A DNA stretch of 64,000 nt from Gracilaria gracilis (lineage: Eukaryota; Rhodophyta; Florideophyceae; Gracilariales; Gracilariaceae). The stretch covers positions 62,001 through 126,000 of the forward strand of contig JARGSG010000056.1 in the NCBI GenBank assembly GCA_030374805.1, read 5' to 3'. A model generated the notes under the pieces. The model saw nothing but the letters and a program-made list of their open reading frames with translations, did no database searches and was not told the DNA's origin. Both the position numbers and the translations under genes were made by a program. Below, one piece after another: positions 44,956 through 55,919 of this stretch. Position 1 is the first letter of the stretch; every line of letters begins with the position of its first letter.

Positions 44956-46014
44956 ATGGGTCCGAGAAAGCGTCTTGCTCCGGCACGTCGACATGAAAAT
45001 GCCGAAGCCACCCCTCCCGCTGGCGCCTCCCGCCACCGATCACGAGTGGCACGCATGTATATTCCTGTGAAGCCGCGAAAAACTATTGGGAAGAAGGTGC
45101 CTCGAAGGCAGCCGAGAGCGGAAGGTACCACACCACGCGCCGGTATCTCTTTGCCACCCTCGAGATCTACACGTTATGCGGATGCCGCTGCTCACAATGC
45201 AGAAGCGTCCGCTGGTTTCTCTGCCGCAACGCCACCCGTCACACACAGCAACCCGAATACTGGTTCTGACGCACCGCCCGCTTCCCCAATCGCCGCTGCT
45301 GCGGGTGCCTCATCCCCCCAAGAAAGCCCTGCACCCTCGCGTTCTGCTCCGTGACACTCCGCCGGTGACGTGACACAGGCACAAGAAGGTTCATCGGCAG
45401 CACCGCCCAGCGGGACCGGAAATTCGCGCGCCACTTGCGTTGGCTCCAGTGACTCTGGGGTGCACTGGGTGAAAGTGGTGACAACCAAGCTGTTTTCGGT
45501 CGCGGTATTGTGTCATTTCGGTTGTAAGAAGCTTGTAAAGGTGGGAAAATATGGGCAAATGAGCCCAGAGAGAAGCACAAAATGTGTGCATTGCGGTGGT
45601 GGAGGTGAATGTGGCTTTTCTAGTCGCCAGGAGCTAATCAATCATCTAAGAACGAAGGTATGCAGGGAGTCCCGAGGTGTTTATGTTTACCAGAAAACTC
45701 CGAAGGAACAGCTTGGACGTATTCTATCCCGTAAGATCAACAACCCCAAGCACGAAGTCCTCGTGAATGACAAATTGATGTTTCACTGCGTTTACTGCGA
45801 CAAGTACACCAATAACCACGAGCGTTACAACCACTGCGTCAAGTGTTGGCTCGTTACGCATAAGGTTAAACCTGTCCAGCACACTGTGAGAAAAATTATG
45901 ATAGGAAACCAGGAAGATGAAGATGGCGATGTGTCAGAAGAAGTGTTGGAAGGGGGCGATGGTCAAAATGACAACGAACCTTCCCACAGTAACACTGAAA
46001 GCGTATCTTGTTAG
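44956..46014 (+). pseudogene. MULE-1 ORF2: zinc-finger-like protein of unknown family, one in-frame TGA
   Basis: A frame of 352 codons from the ATG at 44956 (MGPRKRLAPARRHENAEATPP), broken only by TGA at 45352-45354, where CGA may have stood. The first 140 residues are basic and Ala/Pro-rich. The C-terminal part has paired Cys and His: CHFGCKK, KCVHCGGGGECGFSSRQELI followed by NHLRTKVC, and FHCVYCDKYTNNHERYNHCV followed by KC. These look like two C2H2/C2HC zinc fingers. MULE-2 carries a clear homologue at the same place (55234-55892), sharing APAR-H-N-EATPP and VGKYG. Conservation in two diverged copies points to a gene used by the element, perhaps a DNA-binding or accessory factor. It is not the mudrB gene of maize as far as I can see. 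Confidence 0.6.
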
Positions 46015-46543
46015 TAGTTGCCCGTAGATATCGCATTCCAAGTAAAGGATTTTCTGCTGGTCCCACGTACCGAACGCCAAGCACTTGTCATCCCAATCTG
46101 AACCACATGTTCATTAGGCGCTGTGGTTTCCGCTCTTGCTGCTGTGCAGTCCTTGCCGCGGTGGACCACCGCTGCTGTTGCCATTCTCGCTTCTCTTTCA
46201 CACATTCATACGAAGCTAGATTTACTCTCCACCACCTCCTGCTGCCACACCATCACCCTCGTAGCCAATTTTAAATGCACCACGGTAGCGTGCGCGCGCT
46301 TGCCCGCAGCGCCAATCCGGAGCACCAGCGCGCGCGCGTGCGCGCTGAGTAACGAGGAAAGCTTGCGCGCTCCCAATGCAGCGATGAACGCGCGCGTGCA
46401 AGCAATCAAATGACAAGCTGAGTAATGAGGAGTTTCGGGTGGAGTTTCGATTGGGGTCGGATTATTTGGTGTGAGCAGAAATTGTTGAGGATTGTGATTA
46501 CTGTAGTAGGATTGTAGTTGGGGCTTGTTGAAATACAAGCGAT
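46015..46543. other. Spacer between ORF2 and RING gene
   Basis: About 530 bases between convergent 3' ends, with an alternating GCGCGCGCG stretch near 46300-46400. No gene was recognised. Confidence 0.4.
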
Positions 46544-46858
46544 TTAACGGGCGTGCAGTTTGCAGATGGGACAAAGGGATCTTCTCTTGAGCCATGCATC
46601 GACGCACTCGGTGTGGAACAAGTGGTCACAAGGGAGGCGACGCAAGGTATCGCCCACTTGATATGGAGCCAGACAGATGGCGCACTTGGTATCTGCGGCC
46701 ACGTTGAGCGGCGACGGCTGTGGCGATGGCTGTGGCGCGGCCGCAGCCGGGGCCAGGGCCGGATCGGTGCGCGAGGCAGCGTGCGCAACCACCTCGGTGT
46801 GCAGCGCGAGAATGACGGAGTCCGTGGCGCCATGCGGTACAAAGTTGGACAAAAACAT
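46544..46858 (-). CDS. RING-H2 finger protein carried in MULE-1
   Basis: From the first ATG (46858) the product is 104 residues and ends with a complete RING-H2 finger: CAIC, then CDHLFH, then TEC, then CPIC, in the order C-x2-C ... C-x-H-x2-H-x2-C ... C-x2-C, followed by KLHAR and stop. RING-H2 domains recruit E2 enzymes as part of ubiquitin ligases; all eight metal ligands are present. A hydrophobic stretch ([18 protein letters not shown]) precedes a Pro/Ala linker. The frame is open upstream into GC-rich repeats but without ATG. It is transcribed from the right end toward ORF2, so it resembles a captured host gene or a second element gene in the convergent layout known from maize MuDR. Confidence 0.6.
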   Translation of the reverse strand: MFLSNFVPHGATDSVILALHTEVVAHAASRTDPALAPAAAAPQPSPQPSPLNVAADTKCAICLAPYQVGDTLRRLPCDHLFHTECVDAWLKRRSLCPICKLHAR

Positions 46859-46899
46859 GTTCAGCAAGATGGAGAGCAAGCCGGTGGGCTCGTGAATGC

Positions 46900-47310
46900 G
46901 GCGTGGCAAGCACCACTTGAGCGTCTGCGCGGCGGCGTGCGACAGCGTCAAAGCGCACGGCGGCGGCGGTGACGCGCGCGGCGCAGCCTCCGCAGCACGG
47001 CGGCGGCGGCGGCGCGCGCGGCGCAGCGTCCAGAAAGTGCAAGCCGGTGGGCTCGTGGATGCGGCGTGGCAAGCACCACTTGAGCGTCTGCGTGGCGGCG
47101 TGCGACAGCGCCACTTGAGCGTCTGCGCGGCGGCGTGCGACAGCGTCAAAGCGCACGGCGGCGGCGGCGGCGCGCGCGACGCAGCGTCCAAAAAAGTGCA
47201 GAAAGTCGAAGCGCCACTTGAGCGTCGGCGCGGCGGCGTGCGACAGCTTCAAAGCGCACGGCGGCGGCGCGCGCGGCGCAGCGTCCAGAAAGTGCAGAAA
47301 GTCGAACGCG
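46900..47310. repeat. GC-rich minisatellite in the MULE-1 right arm
   Basis: Four or so imperfect tandem units built from CACTTGAGCGTCTGCGCGGC, GGCGTGCGACAGCGTCAAAG and a GGCGGCGGCGCGCGCGGCGC tail, with AAAGTGCAGAAAGTCGAA as a recurrent joint. The repeats give spurious long frames on both strands. Confidence 0.7.
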
Positions 47311-47360
47311 CGGGCGCTTCACGAAGATTTTTCTACGTTGTAGGCGTCAGGTAGACACCT

Positions 47361-47430
47361 GTGGAATGTGTACGTGTGAAATTTGGGTACATGTCTGTTT
47401 GGGTATATGGTCCATCTGACATCCCCACCG
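47361..47430 (-). repeat. Right terminal inverted repeat of MULE-1
   Basis: Read on minus it gives GGGGATGTCAGATGGACCAT then ATACCC, matching the left end. The 9-base duplication GGAAAAAGG follows. Confidence 0.6.
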
Positions 47431-47661
47431 GGAAAAAGGTCGGTAGTGGAATTTTGCTTTGAGAAGGTCCTATCTCTACATCTGGTGCTCCGTTTTCGGA
47501 TCTATTCAGCTCAATAGAATCCTCTCATTGAGACGAAAAGATTGAATTCAAAAAGGCGCGACTTACAAAAAACCCGCGATGTAGGCATATAAAAACGTAG
47601 TTCTTGTACAGCAGCAAAACCTCCACTGGATCGTTTTAATGTCCTCTCTGCGGCCAATTTA

Positions 47662-49789
47662 GTGGGTGCTAAGGCTCGCTCTCGACAGCAAAGGCTCCAT
47701 GTGGCTCTCTCGATGAGACGCCATGCAACCCGCCACAAAAAAGGAAGAGAACAAGCAGAGCGGCGCCGACATCTAAAACAAGTTGCGGTGTCCATGCTAA
47801 AGGACAAATTACAAAGGCATTCTATCCAAGCCATTAGTGCACACACATCATTGAGCAAAACCCTGATATACAACCTCAAACAACTCGTCGACACAAAGAA
47901 TGAAATGGCCCTTCAACTTCATCAGAGTGATACTACACAGTCCCGCACCGGCGGTAAGACAATCTTGACGCCTGCAGACGAAAAAATGATCATTCGTCGC
48001 ATGCTCGAAGCGGCGGAACGGGGCTTCGACGTTGATAACGATACTTTGAAGCAAGTTATGACACATATCGCAGGGAACAGCAGGTCTGGTTGGAAGAATG
48101 GCATACCTTCCAAAGATGCAATTCGGTCATTTCGCGCACGCCACAGGGAGCTTTCCTACAAAACCTTCTATCCAAAAGACAACGCCAAACTCAAAGGAGA
48201 GAACTAAGAACATATAAAGACCTTCTTTGACGTCGTAGTAAAGCTCGGTGACACGAATGAAGGTCTTATCACTGACCCGTCTTGGGTTGGGAACATGGTA
48301 GAAACTTCTGTGGACTCTACATGGGGTCAAGCGGGGAAGTCTTTTGGTTCCGCATCATCCAAACATGGTGGGTGTCGAGTTGCACAAAAAACGCAAGGCG
48401 TTGACAAACATATCACAGCCGTTGTCGTTTGCTCTACTTCTGGTCTGAAAGCCCCTCCGTTCTTCATCATTGCTAAAAAAAATGTAGTGTCCAACTGGTT
48501 CGAGCCTTTACCTGATGTCTATAGCCGAATTGAAGATATTTGCAAACCATTTCAACGTCCCAACTGGATGCTTAAAGAGGGTGTTGTGAAGTGCACGGAA
48601 AAAGGGTCAATGACTAAAAAAAATTCTAGCTGCATTCGTGAAACATGGCAACCATTTCGTCCGTAAGCATGTTCCGGAGTCGCAGTCTTACTTGCTTACC
48701 ATGGAGGGACACTCTTCTAGAAAGGGGTTTGAATGGGTCGTTGAGTGCGAATCCAAAAACTGCATTCCAGTCATTAAGCCGGCGAACACGTCTCACATCC
48801 TGCAGCCATGCGACAGGAGAATCAACAAAACATTCCAAGAATCTATATGGTTTATTCGAGATTCTTTCAATAAGTCGGCTATCCCGGAGACAATAACGCC
48901 AAAGTTCAATTTTGCATGCGCTGTTTACGCCCATCACACCAGAACAGTGCCTGTGATACAATCGTCTTTCGAGTCCACAGGTCTATTTCCCTTTCAACCA
49001 GAATATCCGGAACAATTTAGAGAGAAGAAAGAAGCTATAACCACACTATCTCTGCCAAAAGAAGACACTGTTGCGGAGCGGTTGCAGAGCGTGAAGCTGC
49101 GTAGTGCAGATGCAGAGGTACTAGCAAAGGCGAGAAGCATTTTTGATTCGTCGATGGATGGCTGCGGAAAAGTACGGCACCTGAGTGAGCTCCTGCGAAA
49201 CGCAGTCACGGCCCATAACATAATTATGAACCAAATTACTCCCCTAAAGACCGAGAAAGAACTGGCAGGTGCTGGTTTTGTCCAGCCCAAATCTGTCGCT
49301 TACCACTGTGGTGCACCGGCGGAGCATAAAACAGTGGCGAAGATGTTGGAAGAATACCAGCAGAAAAAGGCGCAAAAGCGCGAAAAATAACGGCAAGCTT
49401 CTCTTCAAGCGGAACGTCGGGAGGCGGAGAGGTTAAAGAAAGAGGGATCAAAGGCCAAAGCACAAGAGCAGAGGGCGAAGGGGCAGCAGCGGCGCGAGAA
49501 AAACCGCAGAACAAAAAGCATCGCTCTGTATCGAGGAAGGGTGACAAAGGATTGCATGCGTCATGCACGACGTAGCCGGCGAAAGTACATGATGCGGTCT
49601 TCAAAGAGCTTTTGCCCAACCGTTCTGTGTGCGGCGCAGACGGTGTCGCAGTTGCTCGGAGAGGTTGTTGGTGATGCGGTGGAGCCGGCTTCGTTTCCAA
49701 AGCCGACCCTTTTTGGCTTTTTTGAAGGTGGTGAGAAACAAGAGAAAGATGGTTCTCTGGGAGGCGCAGTGGTTGGGGTCACAGTCTGA
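47662..49789 (+). mobile_element. pogo/Tigger-like (DDE_1) transposase copy, decayed
   Basis: The N-terminal frame has a helix-turn-helix stretch (HSIQAISAHTSLSKTLIYNL) and continues in the same frame through a stop at 48205-48207. The catalytic part follows: WVGNMVETSVD where the family has N-x-DET, then KAPPFFII, then (after a slip in a run of eight A near 48616) the hallmark PANTSHILQPCD of DDE_1 transposases. Further down are Lys/Arg-rich helices, one more stop at 49388-49390, and an end at 49789. The first catalytic Asp appears as Val (NMVET), so catalysis would fail even without the breaks: two stops and one frameshift in about 709 codons. Ends were not found; a TA target duplication would be expected. 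It lies between the two MULEs. Confidence 0.7.
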
Positions 49790-50148
49790 AGGTCAGCGTC
49801 TGGATGGAAAAGAGGGCGACAAATCGATTGCCGTGGTTAGTGGGGGGTGAGAGTGGCTAAGATTAGAGATAAACAAAAATGTCTCAAGAAACTGTCCAAT
49901 TTGAGCCTTTTAGGAACGGTACCAACTGATAGATGATGCACGATTTGCTTCCAAGCCGGTCGGAATTGATGTGACCGTCGTGAGTCCCCACACAAGACAG
50001 TATCTTGCTTGGGCCGCCAAGAAAGCGGCTGGAGCGGCAACAAAAGCTGAACAGCTTAAGCACACAAAGTACAACGATTTATCGTGCTTGAACAACTACG
50101 AATTCACGGCAGTTGGATTGGACGTGTATCATCAGAAGCAAGTGCTTT
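49790..50148. other. Spacer before MULE-2
   Basis: About 360 bases, probably the 3' end of the pogo-like copy. Nothing further was recognised. Confidence 0.4.
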
Positions 50149-50157
50149 GTTCTTCGG

Positions 50158-50230
50158 GATATAGGATGTGGGATAGACCCTATACCCAACTACATAAGAA
50201 CCCAAAAAGTTCAGTGGCACCCAAAATTAC
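50158..50230 (+). repeat. Left terminal inverted repeat of MULE-2
   Basis: GATATAGGATGTGGGATAGA then CCCTATACCCAAC. It is similar to the left end of MULE-1 and to its own right end. Confidence 0.7.
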
Positions 50231-51191
50231 AAAATCTTCTGTAAACTGATACACTTACAGTTCCATTCAAGCTGGGCATAAAATCTCTTTTGCTGCATAC
50301 CACAACGCACCATCAACCAAGTTCTGCAATAAAAAACAGCACCATAGTTACGAGAAACAAAACATCGAAATAAAATATAAACTGCCAAAAGTGATTTACA
50401 TACTCATTATTCATTACATTCAAAAACCAAAACTTGAATTCTTCAAGGAAATAAAATTTAAAATAGCACCATAAAAAAACTATATACGTCCTGTTCATGG
50501 CAAATACACTTTTGTACACATAATGTGTATATGTCCTAAACTTTTTTTTATGCTCCTGAAATAGAATGTTACATTTTTTACAACAAAAACACAACATTGT
50601 TCTTATTTGCATACTTTTGCCAAAAATAATATGTAATAATTGCTTCTCGCTTATATATATGTCCAATTGTCATAATGGAAAATATATTTTTCTATTATGC
50701 GTAATACTGCCATTTTGATTCATTTTTCGTCATAGTACACAAACAAGTCTGGCTTTTATATAATTACAATCTTCAATGTACGCAAATTACTTTTCGCATA
50801 GGATAGAATACTAAAATCTCTTACATTTATGAAAAACATACAAAAGTTGACAGCATACTTACATTTCGTAAAAAAATAAATCTTTGACCGAACTTGGTTT
50901 ATCTTCTTTCTGAAAATATTAATATTAAAGATACGATGTACATACATTTTTGTGCAGCAAAGAAACGCATGATTCGTTTTGTTCCCGTCTACTTGTACTA
51001 AGTACTATTGCAAGTAAAAAAATTGTATGTGAATGAAGGTGAGCCATGAGAGAAAAAATTCAAAACAGAAATAATAGGTCACGGTGCATATATTTCAATA
51101 AATTTCAACCCAAGCTTGTAACGGATAGTTTGGCGAATATATCCGAGTTCACTGTGACGCTACGTCGTTGAGCTAGAAGTCACATGTTCGT

Positions 51192-53939
51192 ATGAACCGA
51201 GTGGTATTCTCGTATCCTTCTTTCGTTCAAGAATTGCTTTCCAGAATTGAGTCCTTGATCATTTCTGCCGCCGAGTGTGAGATTATGGATATTTCAAGTT
51301 TGCTTCCAACCCAGAGATCTTCTCTGCCTGAACAACATGAGAAAGCTGCTATACTTTTTGATATTAAGGACGGCTACTACCGTATTTCCCGCAATTTCCG
51401 AGCCGCCGAATCTCATGTTTTCGATAAACCGCCTCCCTATCACCCTACATCAGAAAAAGGCTTTGCTTCCTTTCTGAACTTAGAGGGTTTCGGTTTAACG
51501 GAAGAGACCTTCTTACAAAGCTCTCCGTATTCTCTTCGCGCAAAGGTCACCAAAAGTTCAACTGTGTTTCTACTTGGAAATAAGATTCCGGTGAAGAGGA
51601 AAACTGTTACCTGTTCTGGTATTAAGTGCTGTGCATCAAGTGTCGATCATTGTCGAGAAGGTCATGATGGTTTTTGGAATGGATCACGATGTTACGCAAA
51701 GAATCAGACCGGGAATATCAGTATTTCCCTTCTCCGTCAAGCTCTCTTGCAGATACGTCTAGGTCAAATCATTACTTCAGCCGTGAGAATGTACTGGGTT
51801 GTCCTGAAAAGAATAGAACTAATATATTACTACAGTTCATACCGACACCTGAAATACATAATTATGGCACTCTATTATCTGGCAAACGGAATTCGGTCGC
51901 ACTACAATATGAAACAGACCAATCCGCTTTCTTTGACAATGACGGAATTGATTACGAAGAAAGCCTTGCGAAACAAGTCTTCTTCTTTGGACAAAATGCG
52001 TTTCCTCTCTTATGCAAACATGTTGCTTTCATTGCCAGTTTAGATCAGCTCTTACCGCTGCAACAAGCAACAGATCCGGAACACCGGATTCCGAACTGGA
52101 AGTTCTGTGTAGGAAAGAAGAAATTTGAACTCAATGATTCGGGGTCGGTTGCTTGTTCGAACCTTCCTGATTTCATTGGTTGTTTCGACTTCGGAAAAGA
52201 GGGTGTAAGAGATCCAAAGAAGTGTTCTCTAGTCAGAATTCCACCACATCTTCAGGGGGCAAACCCAGATATTATGAACAAAATGATAGCTATGGCGCAG
52301 AGGGGGATTTTTCCAGTAAGCACGCGCAATAGCGGAAAATGCCCGCCATATCCGTTAAATCCCCGAGCAAGGTATTGAAGAAGCCCGATTCATCTCCAGG
52401 AATCTCCACAACTAGTGCATTTGAAATGCGATGTGGAGAACCATTACTTTTTTCTCAAAGAGAATGAGAGATCTGACATTTTGTCGTGGGCAATTGTTGT
52501 GGGTATCGGATCTCACCGACACACCTGGCCAGTTAAAAAGCCACCTCTCACAATGGTCAAAAAATATGTCACGGATCTCTGCACCTAAAATGATGTACTA
52601 TCAGGACCAGCCATACTACGAAAAGTTGAACAAAAATTCGGAACTGCTCCATCGCCGTCTACTATCAAAACGTTAAGGAGGAGGTTTAAAAATGGGCCTG
52701 AGATGACTCCTGGTCACTCACTTGAAGCCATCGTTCATACATTGAAAGCACAGAAAAATTTCGGACAGGCTACAGACTCATATATTCTTTCAGTTCGTGA
52801 CAATAGAATGAACGATAACTTTCTTCCTACCACAGACCAAAAAGGATTGTCTATTATCTTTGGGGAATCCAGTTTACTGGACAGGTCTATGACTTTCCCC
52901 AGGTATGGATGTGATGGAACCTTTGGAATCATCAGCGCTCACGATGAGAAAGGGAATCTTCTGAAGTTTGAACTGGTTTCAATTATCTGCAAAGATGAAA
53001 CTACTGGTCGTATATACTCGGTCATGCATCAGTTCACAACCAGGAAAACCACAGCAGCTCGGTCTCTTCTCTTTGATGAATTCATTAAGCAACTTCGTGC
53101 CCGTGGTTTATGCGATCCTCTTTCCGCAAGAGGCAGGAACCGACTCACTATGGCAACAGACTTTGAAACGACATATGCCTATAGTCTAGGTCAAAGTCTG
53201 AAAGACAATTTTATGTCAAGTTCAGTTGTGGACTATGTCAAAGCTGTCGTTGTTGGATGTGACGTTCACGCAAAGAGATGTGTACTAAAGAAATGCAAAA
53301 ATTACCCACCAAAGAGAACTATTTGATTGGGCTGTTGGGACTCGAAGTGTTACATCTGAAGAAGAATGCCAACAAGCACTGAACTTCATGCGCGGGATGG
53401 GTTCTAAGTGGGAATCATTTGCAAACTGGTTGGTTCAAAACAGAGGCGCGTACATACTTTGGTTCCAACCACACCATTGCACTATACCTCTGGTCGAAAG
53501 ACATCGAGCCTTTTTCTTCGAAACAAACCCAAACGAAGCTTATCATAACAGGATCAAATCACTCGCAGGATTTGCAGTCAGTCATGGGCGAGGACTCAAA
53601 ATTCTTGATGCCCTGCAGCTCCTGCGAGAACTCGACCACACTGACGCAGAAAATATAGGCAAGAACTGTCCTTCAAAAGGTTTTCAGATACTTTCTACCC
53701 CAGAATGGAAACGAACTCAGTCGAAGGTTAGAAAAAGAAGTTTGGTGGAAGTAATTGAGATTGATGATCAGCCAGTCCCTGCGTGCCAATCCAAGAAAGC
53801 AAAGAAGAATTCGAAGGCTTCTGGAAGCAAAAGCAGAAGTACGAAACAGGATAAAGCAATTGATATGCTGAATTCAAGAATTGGAAAGCTGGAGAGCATG
53901 ATCGAGAAGTTACTCGAAAAGAAGTCCTTGGAACGGTAA
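51192..53939 (+). pseudogene. MULE-2 transposase, a few frame breaks
   Basis: The ATG at 51192 (MNRVVFSYPSF) opens a product of roughly 900 residues. The N-terminal domain ends near VKRKTVTCSGIKCCASSVDH. Then come a conserved middle (KQVFFFGQNAFPLLCKHVAF, DPKKCSLVRIPPHLQGANP), a zinc-like stretch (HLKCDVENHYFF ... GSHRHTW), and the MULE core with Asp in YGCDGTFGII, Asp in LTMATDFETTYAY, and the C-H pair in VVGCDVHAKRC. The C-terminus is ETNPNEAYHNRIKSL followed by a Lys/Ser-rich coiled coil. Breaks lie near 51720, 52378, 52588 and 53300. Similarity to MULE-1 is strong across the whole length but clearly below identity, so the two copies are separate lineages or old duplicates. Confidence 0.75.
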
Positions 53940-55233
53940 TTTACGTTTAAATTCTTGCAAGCGAGAATGTAAGGTTTAATGGTATATCCACAGCAACCCA
54001 ATAATGACATGGCCAAAAAACTTATAGGTATTCTGCTCTGAAAAGAAGGAAACATAAGCATCGCTTTCTAGTAGAACGGAAAAAACTAGAAACTGGTAAA
54101 GAATATGGTACAAAAGTATCTCATGTTAGTATAAATTTCTGTCACGTCAGACTACATTATATATATTTGTCTTTTATATTAGAAACTGAGATATTGGTGT
54201 GATTCATTGCGCAAATGACCTCTATTTTGGTGTCATGTATGATCCTTTTCCACTTAACGTTCGCAGTACATCTATACACAATTTAGAATTTTCTTATACT
54301 CAATGGCCATGATTTAATGTATCTGAAACTTGAAAAGCGATAACATCCGTGTTTCGGTTGCAAAACCTGCCATTGGATATATATAAATATGTTTTGTAGC
54401 GCTCAGTAGCAACTGTGGTGACATAAACGGAATAAAGTAGGTGTGGAGTTCTTTTGGAGTTGTACATCTATAATATATTCTACCTTCTAAGAGAATTCCC
54501 CGATTCCATTACATTCTTACATATCATTTTAATGTGGCGGCTTTAAGTAGCCTGTAGCACACTAATTTCCTCCCGCTGCGTATCTAATCAGCTATAGATA
54601 TATGCCTTCAAAACAATAGAAGCGGTTGTACAGTGTTATTGGGAAAGGAATTTTTTTTTGGTGGTATGGACACTGTTCACATGTAATATTTTTGGTCGGA
54701 TTACTTCCTACGTATTTAAGTGAGATATCTAGAAGTATGTATTGTCTTTTTATGAAAGAGGTTTATTACTACTGAGTATTTAATGGTGTATTGAAATACA
54801 CCATGCTAGCCATGGAAGTAAGGATATATTTTTGGAAGTGTAAAATCTATGATTTTCGTCTAGCCTTATTTCTTATGTAATTTGTTCTCAAAGCTTCAAT
54901 GTTACGTATTAGAAGAACGCATGTATAAGTATGACAGAGTTCATTGTCAAATGCGTACAAATCAAATAATATAGTATGTTTGGCAAGAATATTTCATAAA
55001 GAAATCTGCCAAAAGTAGGTAGGTGTCTCATTCCACCTTCGTTAAGATATTGAGATCAGCATATTTGAGATTTCAAATATTTGGAATTGCTCTTTCTACC
55101 ATTTTTTCAAATATTTTAGACATATTTCGGTCATGCATTGCCTATTTTCAACTTTTCCCCCGAGTGATCATTGCCTACTTTTCTCGGCGTCGTCCTCACC
55201 GCCAGCTCGTGTTCGTCTTCCTCGAGCACCACG

Positions 55234-55892
55234 ATGGCCAACAGAAGTCGGACCCGCCGCGCCCCGGCGCGCCAGCACGATAATATTGAGGCAACTCCCC
55301 CCCCAGTGGAACCTCGCGGCGCATTACCCGGGTGAAAAGCGCTACGTCTCTACCGGGCCTGACTCCGCGCGTAGCGCGTAAACGTGCACAGCGCAGCCGC
55401 CGTGCTCTGCACAACATGTTGCGCGCCGATGCTGAGAGGCACACCTCCGAAGAACGCCCTTCCGTGCCACCAGTGCCTCCGAAGGACATTCCTGGAGCAC
55501 CTATTCAACCGTCCACGTTTGTTCCATCGGTGCCCTCCACCCCGCTTCCCGCGGCTGGATCTACACATCAAACGGAGCATTTGGATGTGGCGCTAAGTCG
55601 CGAGATGTGTACTGGTGAGCAGAATATGCCATCTACATCTCGGGCACGCTACACTGGCCATGATCAGCATGGCAACCACTTTGTAGAGGTTGCTGTAGTG
55701 CGAAAGTTTAAGGCTGCAATCAGGTGTCTCTGTGGTTCCCATTCATACACGAAGAGTATACAGGTTGGAAAGTATGGGTACTTGGCCATGACGCCCAACA
55801 ACAGTGTGCGCATTGTCCCGCTGGCAAAGAACGCGGTTTCGCTAGCTCAAGATAATAAACGAAACACGATCAGCAGATGCCGCCCGCTCTAA
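55234..55892 (+). pseudogene. MULE-2 ORF2, homologue of the zinc-finger-like protein
   Basis: The ATG at 55234 gives MANRSRTRRAPARQHDNIEA then TPPP, close to the start of ORF2 in MULE-1. The frame slips near 55330 and then continues to HGNHFVEVAVVRKFKAAIRC and SIQVGKYG, again matching MULE-1 (HWVKVVTTKLFSVAVLC and LVKVGKYG). The product ends at 55892, before the zinc-finger pairs seen in MULE-1. This copy is therefore truncated as well as frame-shifted. Confidence 0.55.
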
Positions 55893-55919
55893 ATGCCAGC
55901 AACACCATTGCTTTAGCCT

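Larger units (their letters stand above)
29071..47430 (+). mobile_element. Mutator-like element MULE-1, nested host of an LTR retrotransposon
   Basis: The boundaries come from matching inverted ends and a perfect 9-base target duplication, GGAAAAAGG, at 29062-29070 and 47431-47439. The ends align without gaps over the inner bases (left ATGTACCCTATACCC, right reversed ATGGACCATATACCC). Without the inserted LTR element the MULE is about 6.7 kb. The order is left end, AT-rich leader, transposase (plus), AT-rich spacer, zinc-finger ORF2 (plus), then a GC-rich right arm with minisatellites and a RING-H2 gene on minus. The second copy at 50158 has the same plan. The transposase is interrupted by the retrotransposon and by a few frame breaks, so this copy cannot move itself. 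Confidence 0.8.

Noticed and set aside
46896-47354. Plus-strand 152-codon frame in the MULE-1 right arm
   Set aside because: Repeat-derived translation of the minisatellite.
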